From Ypsolopha sequella (lineage: Eukaryota; Arthropoda; Insecta; Lepidoptera; Ypsolophidae), in contig OW203991.1 in assembly GCA_934047225.1 (NCBI GenBank), forward strand, positions 8,494,001 to 8,558,000: a stretch of DNA of 64,000 nt, read 5' to 3'. The notes below the pieces were generated by a model. It had not been told where the DNA came from, did not search any database, and saw nothing but the letters and a program-made list of their open reading frames with translations. Below, piece after piece: positions 30,895 to 41,905 of this stretch; position 1 is the first letter of the stretch, and every line of letters begins with the position of its first letter. The translations under genes and the position numbers were made by a program.

Positions 30895-31009
30895 CCGTAG
30901 TTTCTTTCTCAAGTTCAAGACTCAAGTTTGTTGACAGCTACCTGACCGTTAAGTAATGTATGTGGAGAATTCTCGCGAATTTTGTAATTCATAGCTTTAC
31001 TGGTTTTTT

Positions 31010-31520
31010 CCACGGCTTCGCCTGCGTTGATTAAGTTTTTGTATAGTCGTATCGAATCTGTAAATATTTTTCAGCTCATTAATTTTTTAGTACGTAGCTA
31101 GTTGACCTGACTCTGGTTTGGAGATATGGAGTGTTTTGGAGCCTCATCATCTCTAATTTGATCCCCGTGTAAAATGTCTTTGACGAGGCCGAAGACCGAG
31201 CCGCTTTTCTGATCGACGCCATTTTTTATTCTCTGAATTAATCCTCTGCTAATGTCTCTTTAGCGGTCTTTGATAATTGATTTAATCCCCTAGTATATTA
31301 TGTTTGGCGAGGATGAAGTCCTCGAACGACACTGTTTCTTGTTCTCATGGGAACTGATTTATGGGATAAAAAGTAAATTATGTCCTATTCCAGGTCTCAA
31401 ACAAAAAAACTTTGTGCAAAGTTTCAGCATAATCGGTTCAGTAGTTACGGCGTGAAGGAGTAACAAACATCCACCCATACATCCATCCAAACTTTCGCAT
31501 TTATAATATTAGTGGGATAA
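31010..31520 (+). repeat. Widespread lepidopteran interspersed repeat
   Basis: GCGTTGATTAAGTTTTTGTA, GAGGCCGAAGACCGAGCC, TATGGGATAAAAAGTAAATT, CAGTAGTTACGGCGTGAAGG, AACAAACATCCACCCATACA and CATTTATAATATTAGTGGGA appear in order. This series is common in introns and intergenic DNA of moths and butterflies. It is non-coding. 31520-32330 beyond it holds nothing I can support; the GTG-started 77-codon frame at 31807 is not convincing. Confidence 0.6.
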
Positions 31521-32335
31521 ACACATGCAGCAGCATAAGAAAATTAACCTAAAAATGGGAAATCAGTAATTTTTTATTATTAATTAACCTGTGACCTCAA
31601 CCCACCTTGTTTAATTATTGATTATTGATAATAACTGATTTATAACAGACTTCTGGCATGATAGTACTTCCTGCCCTTTAACTGGTTAATACATTTACCT
31701 TACAAATAAATTGTTAATATTCAAACTTGTCCTTAGAAAATTCAAGACGCCTAGTTTCAAGGTGTCATAATAGTACTTAAGCTTGTACAAGATAAAATAG
31801 GCTCAGTTGAACATAAACCTTCTATTATTCAAAAGCTCACGCTTTGTTAAACTTGTCGTCTGTGTTTGGACTCGTAGGTGCTCTACGACAGTGCTACGTC
31901 ACAGTTGTTGCTACGCGCGCTGTAACTGTGGCTACGGTCAAGTTGTAGCAACAGCAATTGCACTTTTGCATGAGATTAGGATTACTGGAAAAAAGTGCAA
32001 GATTTTGATTGTAAGACAGGTTTGTAACTTATTCCATTAATAATATTTGTTCAGTTATATTATAAATGATTATTTAACTCTTAGGCTTCTTCAATAATTG
32101 AAGCGATATATTTCATTAATTTAATAAGTCTTATAATTTAAAACTAACAACTATTAGAGACTAATAATAATACCAAATAGGTCTCCACTCAGCATGTGTC
32201 ATGAGCATGGCTAGCACCATGACGCTGATTTTCAGTGGATGCCTATATATATGTCATAAGTGTACCTTTATTAAAAATAAAATAATAAGTAAAATTTTCA
32301 ATTGTAAGTTTGACAGAACACAATCACATTAACCC

Positions 32336-32544
32336 CCGGTTTCTGAAAGGCCAATCATAAAAAAACTTTAACCGCAAATAACGGTGAAAATAAAGCATAT
32401 ATGAAGTCTGAATAGTGATGAATCAATAATTAACTTAGTTAATTTTTGATTTCAATGTAAAATTCCCACTTTTTCTGGCTTAATCCGCAGATAATTATTT
32501 TTTAATCTACTGTTAACATTGATTGGCCTTTCAGAAACCGGGGG
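32336..32544. mobile_element. Palindromic MITE family G, copy 2
   Basis: Same ends as 24507-24733 (CCCCCGGTTTCTGAAAGGCC and complement), with the interior in opposite orientation (ATATATGAAGTCTGAATAGT). Flanks are TAA on the left and TTA on the right. Confidence 0.8.
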
Positions 32545-32669
32545 TTAGACTATTTGACAATTAAATAAGCTTATATAATATGCTCTACAATCAGGATTTA
32601 TTGCTTATTTAATAGTTTGTCTCTTTCATCCGAAATTAAACTGGGCTTTTAAACAATCAGTATAAATTA

Positions 32670-32990
32670 TAATATATATAATCGGGTCTACCGCGATCAA
32701 TTTTTACCTTTTTACGAAAAGGGGACACCCGACGTTTCGAGACAGTTGGATGTCTCGTGGTCTACGGGAAACTGGCAAGTATGGGGAGGCGCAGTGTGAG
32801 ACAGGCACACTGTGAGCGGTGTGTGCCGTGCGTGAATAAGATAACAATTAATTTTAAAGACTAAAGTGTTTTTGCGGGTACAAGGAAAATAGTTCGGTCG
32901 TCACCTGCATTTCATCACTGCGCCTTGCCATACTTGCCAGGTCGAAATATATTTTAAAAAACTAGGTTAGGTTAGGTTTCAACAATATGA
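32670..32990. repeat. Repeat family L, rearranged copy (possible Penelope terminal repeat)
   Basis: AATCGGGTCTACCGCGATCA to GGCGCAGTGTGAGA is inverted relative to 1700-1850, whereas CGTGCGTGAATAAGATAACA to ACTTGCCAG is direct relative to 1610-1740. The block around TACTTGCCAG occurs twice facing each other. Head-to-head partial copies are a habit of Penelope-like elements, which supports but does not prove that origin. Confidence 0.55.
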
Positions 32991-33106
32991 AACTATTCAG
33001 AGCCGAGCGAAGCTGAGCGGAATGAGGCATCCCCGAAGTCGGATGCAAAATGCATAAATTATGAAGTTACGATCAACATAACCTCAAAAAAAAGAAATTT
33101 TATAAA

Positions 33107-33185
33107 AAAAGAGGGGGTTCCCGCACCCCCTACCCCTTAAGAAAGGGGGGGGGGGTCTATTCCCCCCCACTCCCTCCCCTCCCAA
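33107..33185. repeat. G/C homopolymer-rich tract
   Basis: GGGGGTTCCCGCACCCCCTACCCC is followed by a run of 13 G and then CCCCCCC. It is low complexity and prone to assembly error. The rest of 32990-33759 is unassigned. Confidence 0.7.
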
Positions 33186-33758
33186 CTACATCATTGATCT
33201 CTTTACCAGCTAATGTAAATTCCTTCTCAGTATTATTTCCTTATCACTGGATGACATATTTAGGTATCTTTCAGTAATACTTAATGGAAATTGAAATAAT
33301 CAAACAACTAAATATGTACTGCTGACTGAGAAAAACCAACAGCTCTGCTATTCCAACACTGTTTTTATTAATTGAGAAGGCAAAGGGAACTGATCCCATA
33401 CAGCCATATATAAATAACCTAAATAAATAATCAGACATGCATGTCCTTTTATTTATTTTATATTATCTCTTTTTAAAGTCACTGTATTATGAGCATCATC
33501 TGAAGCTTCTGTCCTGTCAGTTCGAGCTAATATGATAGAATCTTCGCGCGAACATTATTAAGTTTCAAAAAGTTTGTCCATGAAGTTATACTGTGTATCT
33601 GGCTGGGCCTAATTGCCATAGTCTTAAAAGAAGTAAACATTTTTATGCACTAGAGCATAAAACGTAGTTTTAGTCCGCTTGTAGCAAGCATAAACTAGTA
33701 CTTTTTAGAGCATAAGAAGTGAAAATTACTTTTCATGCTTTTTAACTGTTGTGACGCC

Positions 33759-34151
33759 TTAAGGGTCGGAGTTCCGAGATTGGGCAAAACAGGGTTCGGG
33801 GTTATGGCTTTTTAAGATAGTAAAATATTAATTACTGGACAAAATAAATACCACTTGTTACCTTACAAGATGAAGTACAGGTTCATCTAATGTATAGTAA
33901 CTTCAGAAAAAAAAACAGGATTTTCAAGTTCAAGTTACACCCGTAGCGCCGCAATGCTATTTAAGAGATTTTCTTGAAATTCCTGTTTTTTTTTCTGAAG
34001 TTACTATACATTAGTGCCGTGATTTTTTTAATGAACCTGCACTTCATCTTGTAAGGTAACAAGTGGTATTTATTTTGTTCAGAAATTTTAATTTTTACCG
34101 TCTTAAAAAACTACAACCCTGAACCCCGAATCTCGGAACGCCGACCCTTAA
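33759..34151. mobile_element. TTAA-flanked palindromic element, 393 bp
   Basis: The element is bounded by TTAA at 33759-33762 and 34148-34151, with ends GGGTCGGAGTTCCGAGATT and AATCTCGGAACGCCGACCC and further arms ACAAGATGAAGTACAGGTTC and CAGAAAAAAAAACAGGA. TTAA targets are typical of the piggyBac superfamily, so it may be a piggyBac-related MITE. It has no transposase. The loop carries CCCGTAGCGCCGCAATG. Confidence 0.75.
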
Positions 34152-34990
34152 ATAGTTTGTGAGTTTTCTTATTTTGCCACATTATACCTACTAATTTTGT
34201 AAGATAGCTACTTATAATAATTAATTGACTTCTGAGTTAGAACTGCGGCGTTTATGTCAATGTTGACTTTACTAAGCTAAGTTCACCTCAACCCGGAACT
34301 TTGGGTCTCTTAAGTGAACTAAAATGTAAAATGATTAACGGTTGAAATGTATGACCGCAGTAAATGAAAACTTTTAATATTATAATAATATAATATTCAT
34401 TGCATAAACTTTTTTCATCTTTTATTTTCTTTAAAACTACATATTATGTACCTATGTATATCATGAAACATTAAAAAACAAAGGATATTTTTCAAAGGCC
34501 AACACGGCCCTGTACTTTGTACCTATACAAATAAGCGGGTTACTAAGAGTGAGCATTATTTTTTGTCCTAGGTATATACTGTCTTAAAACTTTTAAAATT
34601 TCAACGAACTGGTCCACAAATCCAAAAATCAATGAGAGCAATTAAATTCCAACAAGTATCAAAGAAAAAAGTTTCTCGAAAGAATCTTGCACAAAAATGC
34701 TATTCGGTTTTGTCGAACGCGCCAAATTCCCGGGAAATTCCTCCCCATATCCGCTTAAAAAAAGTTTTCCCTGTCGTTCCTTCTCGAAAAGAATATTATA
34801 TTTCAATTCTTCCGGCTAGTGATGCCAATTACCGGTGCTGACCGATGGCCGGAGTTTTGAGATTCATTTAATATTTAAGTTTTAGATCGAACGACAACTC
34901 TAGTGGAAACTTTTTTATTATGGAGCAATGTATCACTTGATGTGTTTGAGTGTAATATAATTCTTAGCTAAGAGTATTTTTATAAAATAT
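34152..34990. other. Unassigned AT-rich DNA
   Basis: An ATG-started 69-codon frame at 34632-34841 (MRAIKFQQVSKKKVSRKNLA...) is protein-like but matches nothing I know. No splice or poly(A) context is evident. Confidence 0.25.
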
Positions 34991-35029
34991 TTCTTTTATT
35001 TATTTTATTACATATATTTTTTTTATTAG

Positions 35030-35165
35030 ATATAAATTAAAATGACCTATCAATATACAATCATAAACCAAATAAAACTATACTAAATAAAAACTAACTA
35101 TAAATTAAAATTACCTATCAATATACAAGTATAAACAAAATAAAACTATACTAAATAAAAAATCG
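35030..35165. repeat. Tandem duplication of about 60 bp in a LINE 3' UTR
   Basis: ATAAATTAAAATGACCTATC...AAAACTATACTAAATAAAAA occurs twice in a row with a few changes. It lies in the 3' UTR of the minus-strand LINE fragment that follows. Confidence 0.8.
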
Positions 35166-35580
35166 AAGCCAAATCGCTGCCGTCACCCGGTAGGGTACCC
35201 AATAGGCTGGTGGCATTGCCTCGCTGAATCGCGAGGCTTAATCTTTGTCCAAAATAGGATCCAGCCCTTGGATCCCCTGAAGCATCGATCAGGTGCGACG
35301 ATATCTCCTTGTAGAGCCGTCGCGCTTCTGACCCCCACGGCCCGAGGGTTTTTACAGCGAAGGGAACAAAATGGTAACTTTGTCCCAACGTTGTGTATCT
35401 CCGCTTCTTAGCCCCTTCTGCTTTGTAAGCCGCCGCGCCTGCCTTTACAGAGGTCGCTGGTAAGTGTGACGGCGCCACAGTATCTGCGCATGTGGCGTCC
35501 CAAACCAGCGGCCGTCCATTTTTCCATGGAACGAGCGTCATTCCGTCGGGCCAAAAGAGTTGTATTTTGGGCAAACTTGT
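35146..35580 (-). pseudogene. Non-LTR retrotransposon protein, C-terminal fragment
   Basis: The minus-strand frame reads WPDGMTLVPWKNGRPLVWD, ATCADTVAPSHLPATSVKAG, YTTLGQSYHFVPFAVKTLG, and then IDASGDPRAGSYFGQRLSLA, QRGNATSLLGTLPG to a stop at 35146. This PDG(L/M)xLVPWxxGRxLVWDATC...GDPRAG...QRLSLA block is found at the end of certain LINE-encoded proteins. The copy at 28190-28351 shares only the last 50 residues. There is no RT motif, so it is 5'-truncated. Confidence 0.7.
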
Positions 35581-35694
35581 TTCTTAATATTTCGTTACAA
35601 ATCCGAAGAAAATACCCGTAAATAAAGTTTATTTGATGGAATCCATACATTATACACATTGCGTTCGACTTGTGTGACATACGACGTTCATTAA

Positions 35695-35930
35695 GGGTCG
35701 GTTGCGCCCACAGAACATTTTAAATGTTCTGAGGTTGCGCCAAACATGCTATCGCGTTTGGACAATTAAGCTTATTAAAACAAAATATTTTTTAACGAAT
35801 AATTTTTTTAATTAGTTAAGAAGTTGAACTACATTATCATTTTTCAGATTTGACACAAGTATCACAACCACCGATAAAAAAAATCGGAAAGATCAGTAAA
35901 ATCACGAAAAATGTAATTTAGCGTTGCAAC
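35695..35930 (+). repeat. Repeat family H, middle segment
   Basis: GGTCGGTTGCGCC, GCGTTTGGACAATTAAGCTT, AAGTTGAACTACATTATCAT and TTTTTCAGATTTGACACAAG match 62540-62760. An 18-nt inverted repeat (AGAACATTTTAAATGTTCT) near 35.72 kb is not in the other copy. Confidence 0.6.
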
Positions 35931-36012
35931 GAGAAAAAAAAAATTATAAACAGATAAATAACTTTTAGATGTGTCGAATTTGTCGTGTTCGAATGTTGCC
36001 GGTCAAGCATGC

Positions 36013-36070
36013 ACCAATCGTTGGCATCAATCGTTGGCATCAATTGTTGGCACCAATCGTTGGCACCAAT
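36013..36070 (+). repeat. 13-bp minisatellite
   Basis: A unit (A)(C/T)CAATCGTTGGC is repeated about 4.5 times with C/T variation. On the minus strand it reads as repeats of ANDWC-like residues, but no gene is supported. The rest of 36075-36655 is unassigned. Confidence 0.9.
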
Positions 36071-36654
36071 GAGTTTTTGTCGGAATTTTTGTGCATAGCA
36101 TTTCCTACTTAGTTGCTGAACGGTGAAGGAAACCACTGTAAGGTAAACTTTCATGTTTCATGCATTGTGCCCGAAATACTGCGAAAAGACTTATTTTCTA
36201 GCGGCGTCGGGCAATAAAAATCGTCCGTGAGACTAGGGTGTACCAGTATCTGTCGTGACGAAATGTCATGTTTTTTATTAAAATACGTTCTTTCACGACC
36301 CTATTCCGGTCTATCTCCATCCATTACATTGGAAACAAATTGTTAAGCGGCGAACAAATAAATATTTCAGCAATATCGCGGAGTGTTTGCATAAATTCCG
36401 GTTATGGCTAGACATTTGTCTGTTGATAATGCGGTTTGGCCAATATCCGCGAAACCGCTTTTCTATCTTACCGGAATATCTACTCTAACTGATTTTTGGT
36501 AAGGATGTCTGTTTTATTATTTAACTATTATCATGAGTCTTTCCTTTTCTGAAAAACAAAGAGAATTCTTAAGAATACTCCACTCTTGGAAGAATATTGA
36601 CAGTCTTATTGCACAGATAATAAGGACGATTATTCCTTGACATTATGGATGAAA

Positions 36655-36990
36655 TTCTGAAATAAACGTTTAAATAAATAAATGTTTATTTCAGATTTTC
36701 ATCCATATATATGCTTACAATTTACAAATTAATGTTAATGTTAGTTGGTTAGGATTGCCAACTAATGAATGGGTTGTCAATCCTATCCACGACCATGCTC
36801 AGGATGGTGTCGGTAGAGGCTCGCACTCGGCGCAGCAGCTAGGCAGCGCGCAGCCTCATGATGCCGAAGTGCGCGCCGCCAAGAACATACCTGACGCGTT
36901 GCACCACCACCGCCTCAGTTCCATCAGCATCCTGAACATGTTATTATACTGGATGCGCAGAACTCTCACGGTCTTTTTAAGCTGGCTAAT
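36655..36990 (-). pseudogene. Non-LTR retrotransposon RT C-terminus and tail
   Basis: The minus strand reads NNMFRMLMEL, NASGMFLAARTS, then with shifts HFGIMRLRAA and LLRRVRASTDTILSMVVDR. It is homologous to the plus-strand fragment at 12912-13147 (RMLMGLPRFCSASGMF...RVRASTNGILSMFASR). In-frame stops and frameshifts mark it as dead. Its 3' UTR ends with AAATAAACATTTATTTATTT at about 36660. Confidence 0.7.
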
Positions 36991-37497
36991 CTGTGGATTA
37001 TGTATTTATTTCAGTCTGTGGACCGCAAGCGTAAAAATTCTTATTATTCTTTTTCTTCGTCTTCTTCCTTCTTCGATAGACATCTATAGACAACCTTGAG
37101 AATATCTAACAAAATTTATACTTGCAATTGTCGGCACTTGGTGAAACTTGAAACACATCTTGAATTAAAAAGACTTGTACTTATAGTTTCACTTTATTTA
37201 TGTTAATTCCCAACCGGTTTCGTATTTTACTCCATTTTCAAGGGAAGATCTTAATTAAAATATTTTACATGACTCCAGGCACTAGCTCTGAGCAACGTAT
37301 ATATCGTTGAGAATATCTTGCCTAGTGATTAAAGAACGTAATAAATACATAACTATTCGATAAGTAAAAAAGTGATGACCTTATTTATTTTAAATGAACA
37401 TAAATGTATATTTCTCAGGGCCCCCTTTATTTAGGGCCCCTTCTGTTCTGCGTTTTGAACATATATTTGTAATTTTGGTAAGCATATTACAGGTCCC

Positions 37498-37618
37498 GGC
37501 AGTAAATAATGCACATCGTATGGTAGCGTCATCTCTGTCGCACGAAGCACTAACAGTCCGGTGACAGAGACGGCGCTCTACGAAGCCGAAGATAGCCGAA
37601 GTGCATTATTTACTGCCT
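37498..37618. mobile_element. Short palindromic MITE, about 120 bp
   Basis: GGCAGTAAATAATGCAC and GTGCATTATTTACTGCC are complementary ends, and GGTAGCGTC.TCTCTGTC / GACAGAGACGGCGCT pair inside. No other copy lies in the window. Confidence 0.75.
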
Positions 37619-37619
37619 A

Positions 37620-40056
37620 TATCATTAAATATTATTATTATTGATTTATTATATCAAATTGTATTATAAATTTAAATAACAAATACATAGTACAAGGAAA
37701 AACCGAATAAACAGAGTAGTCGGTAGTAAAACAATATTTTTGTTCCAAGTTAGGGGCCTTTTATCTTCAATTGATGACTATTGAAAACGGGGTCGTATTT
37801 TTTGCTATCGATTATGACTATTTATGACTGTTTCTTGGCAACTATTGCTGTCTTGTGTAACAAATGTATCGTTTTTGGGCCGTGAAAATTGGAAAAGTGG
37901 ATTTTTAGTACAAGGCTAAGATTTTCAAGAAAAGAAAAACCATTATATAGGTACATTCCATTAGGTAAATTTGTAAGGTTTAATTTTAGTTTTATTTAAT
38001 GTTATTTAAGTTTTTTCTTTCTGTTAATAAAGATTTAATCCTAAAAAATAAATAAATATTCCATGTGTATTAAAGATCTTATTTAAAATATAAATTTTGC
38101 TTTGGGTGCGTTTTTATGGTAAAAGTGTGTAAATGAATATTTTGTATTTTTTATTAATTAAATTGTTTATTGTTTGTGGCATAAGTGTACAATCTTATTT
38201 AAAATATAAATTTTATTTTTTGACTGAAATAGGTGGTGTAATTGTCATACTTGTATTTTTTTGTGGTATAAATAAATCGTATATTTTTTGTATAATTGTA
38301 TTGTTTATTTTTGTAGTATGTAGTACTTACAAAAATTATAAATTTAATTTATTGGAAAGGAATAAGTGACGTAATTATTATTCTTGTTTATTTTTTGTGG
38401 TACAAGTGTACTCTTTCGCTATTTTATTTGTTTTTAATCTTATAATACAAGATTTTAAATTATTACTAGCTTAATTTTTATATGGAAAAATCTTTGTTAT
38501 CCAATCCAACACAGACAAGAAAGAAAACATCTTCTGATGTAACAAGAATCTCAAATTTTCTACTGTCATGACATATGAACCGTTTTGTGACAACAACAGC
38601 GATGTACACCCTACGTTGATTTTCTAAGCTCTTATCAACTTAGTAATAGAGACGATTGTTGACTGGCGTATTGTGTACAAGTCGATGGCTATTAACTATA
38701 ATACAGACACCTATCACAAACACAGACTGACGTAACTATGTCTGTCTAATAAATCGTAGCACTTTCACATTACATGTGGTGATGCTAATTTATTTTTTAT
38801 CCTGACAGGTGGCTCCACTTACGCCTTGGCTTGGCCTGCAACACCTTGGCTTTAGCCCTAAGTCAACGTTTTACAATATGTTTACAGTAAAGTGACATGC
38901 AAAAGCGGTACGGTAGGCTGTTGAGGTAGGTGATATTTTAACATAACTATTATACCAATACTAAGAATATATTTAATTTAGTAAGGAAATTCCAATTTTT
39001 AAAAATTTCCAACTGTAAGTTGCAAATCCATGCATCTCGTTTATTTTATAAGATCTTCAAAGGAGGGGATTGTATTTTTATTTTGTTTACTCTGAGGAAA
39101 TTCTTGTAGAGGCCACTGACAGTGACGACATCTGCAATTAGCTTTACCACTGTTTTCCATTGGATCACAAATAATTGTCCATCATCAAATTGTTATGTTA
39201 TTAATGCAAAAGAGTGACTACGTCTAAGTAAGGTAAGAGTAACCTCTGAACGACATCCAAAACGTAATACATGTAGCAAAACTACCAATGTAGCAAAAAT
39301 ATAAACTGAGATTTTTACTATAATAACCTCTATACAATAAATTAATGGAAACAGTTTTCTATAATATAAGTATATATACAAAAAATATAAAATTACTTAT
39401 TAAAAAGTTGAATTATATAATGATATGACAATTAACATTATATCATTGCAGTATAGAAACGCAGAAAGAAAAGTAAATCTGGATGTGAGGAGCTCTGAAC
39501 CGGGATTCGATAAATCGCCAAGTGTTCAAACATAGAAATTTATTTCTGTCATAGTTTCGATATAACAATTTAGTTTGTATGGGAAACTAAGTTCGCCCAA
39601 TCTTGTATAGTAAAATAGATAAGCCGTCCCATTCGTCAGTGCAAATCAGGCGGCATGAAAATAACAAGTATCACGACTTTACAGACAAAAATAAATATCA
39701 ACGTATCTCCACAGTCAACACCAACTGTTCTTACCTCAAACTAGATACTTCCAAGAAAACTGAACAGGGAAGAAAAAATAAACACGTCACCACACAAAGC
39801 AGCTTATCTAAAAATCTGGGCTGCGTTCATTTGCGTCGCTCGCTAATCCGGCCTCGGCTGAGGATGCCGGATAATGAGATACAGCCTTCGGGATTAAGTT
39901 AAATATTCACTGCGGGTCTGTGGCCCCTTAAGTGGGTGAGAGTACAATACCTAGAGAAAAGTATTCTAATATAATAATATAATATAGATACAAGCTTTTG
40001 TCTGCGATTGGGCTGAGCACAGATTTAAGCATTAGGGCACTTCATTGACCTAAATT
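37620..40056. other. Long AT-rich gene-free stretch
   Basis: Very AT-rich, with TTATTTAAAATATAAATTTT duplicated at about 38087 and 38192 and several TTTTTGTGGTA(T/C)AA blocks in 38.25-38.41 kb. Frames at 38133 and 39603 are open but show no recognisable domain and have the low-complexity bias of AT-rich DNA. GATGCCGGATAATGAG-type GC-rich DNA at 39.83-39.90 kb is unassigned. I see no supported gene. Confidence 0.5.
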
Positions 40057-40230
40057 AGTTAACATCGGTTTCGCAGCCGGATTGTGCAAAACCCACCTTT
40101 TTCTAATTAACCGAAACAGAACACTTTAAATTCAAAATTCACTCAATAGTTTTTCAATAAAACCTTATTGCCTATGTACTCGTATTATGTATGTTGCTAT
40201 TGCAAATTTAATGTACAGAAACCAATGGAA
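40057..40230 (+). mobile_element. MITE family J, left half
   Basis: GGTTTCGCAGCCGGATTGTG, AACCCACCTTTTTCTAATTA, GAAACAGAACAC and CAATAAAACCTTATT recur inverted at 41740-41905. They are also direct in the compact copies at 50697 and 58112. It forms a pair with the right half across an inserted LINE tail. Confidence 0.7.
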
Positions 40231-41029
40231 ACTGTCCAGCAACCCGTTCAGGACAATAAGTCTAATGGCAAAGACTTTATTTGCTTATTATATGTTGGCT
40301 CATTGGCCTTTTTTTTGGACGCGTAAAATAACAAATTGTTGTGTTTTTAGCTAATACTGAAATATTTTGTAGAGAAAAAATATTGCATTAAGTAGAATCC
40401 TTTCATATTTCTATTACCTATTTTATGAAATAAAAATCAAGTTCATCTCTTAACCACGTTCTTGAAACGAATGTTTGAAAACAAAAAAAAAGAGGGCGGA
40501 ATTTTTTTTTTTGGCAATATTATAAATTGTTTATAAGTAGAATCTCTGGATAAAAGATCAATAAATCGAATTTTTATTTTTTCAATACAAAGAAAGTCTG
40601 AATTTCTTCAAACGAATCCTCAAAAGTCTGTCGTTGTTCGTGCTCCTGTCCTATCATTGTATCATCATTGTAGAGTCTAGGCTCATATACAGTCTTAAGA
40701 CGATATTTTATAATTTGTCGAAATTATACAAACGTAGCTGCATACCTATGTATGTCGTCGTGTTTCCACGTAGTACAGCAATGTTGCAGACAGCCAATAA
40801 GCGAGCTGGCCAATCTGTAGACGTTGTGGAAACAGTAAATATCCTGTGAAACTAGACCAATTGACTAATGAGTTACCGACTGAAGTTAGGTTTTGCTGCT
40901 ACACCCTGGGTTTATCCTATCCGTTCAAGTAATTTTATTTTGTACAATTAATTTAAAATAAAATTATTCAACTCTTTGACCACATTTTAGGATCAAAGTG
41001 AGTCGTAATTTTGAATTTGTGAGGAAACT

Positions 41030-41251
41030 ATGATTTTTAAGGCGCTGCGACGAAAATACCGTCACTTTTTGGGATCGAGTAGTGGAATTTTTTCCCTTTT
41101 CCATACGCCTTTAGTTCACACAAACTATGCTCAAAATTCTTTAAGTTGTCGCTTACCTCGTACTTTTAATAAAAAATTCAAAGAAATTGATATATTTGAT
41201 CTTAAGAGGTCCCAATATAAGAATATGTTGCTTAGATCACTCTCCGAGTGA
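41030..41251 (+). pseudogene. Non-LTR retrotransposon C-terminal fragment
   Basis: The frame reads FKALRRKYRHFLGSSSGIF, SLFHTPLVHTNYAQNSLSCR, RTFNKKFKEIDIFDLKRSQ. The pattern FxxPxxHTNYxxNSLxxR...N...IDIF is the usual last segment of jockey/CR1-type RT proteins. It is followed by a long 3' UTR ending in an AATA tandem tail, confirming a LINE 3' end. It is 5'-truncated, and the ATG at its start is incidental. Confidence 0.65.
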
Positions 41252-41684
41252 TATTAGTAGTGTCATATAAATATATAAAAAAAAAGTCACCCTCACACTT
41301 ACATACACACCCTCATGCACCCTCTCACACGCCCTTACAGAAGTGTTCTAACTTTTTACTATTATTATTATAATTATAAGTATCTAGTGATTGTGCTAAA
41401 GCCCTTGTTTTCCTTAGTGACTATATTAATTTTCTTATTATTTTTTTTTTTTTTAATTGATTAGCTTGTACATTACGCTTTCTCTTGTAGTTTTTATTAT
41501 CCAGTTCGATTTTTTATTATAATTTTTTCTTTTTCGTCTTAGTTATTTTAGTATATTTAAGTAAAGATTATATAATGTAAACCCGTTATTGGCCTATGTT
41601 TAGTTAATGTTTTTCTGTATTATTGTTGTAAATTGTGCTGTGGGTTTTGTAAAATAAATAAATAAATAAATAAATAAATAAATA
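41252..41684 (+). mobile_element. LINE 3' UTR and AATA tail
   Basis: Follows the coding relic directly and ends GTAAAATAAATAAATAAATA... (about seven AAAT units, 41651-41683). A run of T at 41440 and CACACCCTCATGCACCCTC at 41.31 kb lie in the UTR. Confidence 0.65.
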
Positions 41685-41739
41685 CTTTCGAGAAGAAGCT
41701 ACCAGTTTAAAAAATTAGAAATTGTAAAATTAAGCAATT

Positions 41740-41905
41740 CTAATTTAAAGAAACCAATGGAAACTTTGCGATGGAAACATACACAATACATAGGTAATAC
41801 GGTTTTGATGAATAACTATTGAGTGAATTTTGAATTTAAGTGTTCTGTTTTGATTAATTAGAAAAAGGTGGGTTTTTCACAATCTTTCTGCGAAACCGCT
41901 CTTAA
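41740..41905 (-). mobile_element. MITE family J, right half
   Basis: AGAAACCAATGGAAACTTTG to GGGTTTTTCACAATC...GCGAAACCGCTCTTAA is the complement of the left half at 40057-40230. Together they are a MITE J copy split by about 1.5 kb including the LINE tail. Confidence 0.7.

Larger units (their letters stand above)
29612..30897 (+). mobile_element. mariner element, 1286 bp
   Basis: Perfect 28-bp terminal inverted repeats GGTGAATCCAAAAGTTCTAA... (29612-29639) and its complement (30867-30894) enclose a transposase gene. TA dinucleotides at 29610-29611 and 30898-30899 are the target duplication. The right end has three extra bases (CCG) before its TA that the left end lacks, so the left tip may be slightly eroded. 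Length, ITR size, TA target and the DD34D transposase all fit the mariner family of the Tc1/mariner superfamily. Confidence 0.95.
29295..30965 (+). repeat. Repeat family A copy split by the mariner element
   Basis: 29295-29611 and 30898-30965 align with 60093-60450 and 60451-60500. Shared blocks are TAAAATTGGTTATTTTT, TTGCACTAAAATACAA and GCGCGCTGATNTGAACGTA on the left, and GACTCAA...GCTACCTG and TTAAGTAATGT/TTAATGT on the right. The copy at 60.45 kb reads CAATATAGTTTCTG without interruption, which fixes the mariner insertion at the TA. Confidence 0.8.

Noticed and set aside
36013..36154. Repeat-protein gene with ANDWC motifs on the minus strand
   Set aside because: The motif comes from the 13-bp minisatellite. 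A 13-bp unit does not keep one frame, and no flanking coding sequence is seen.
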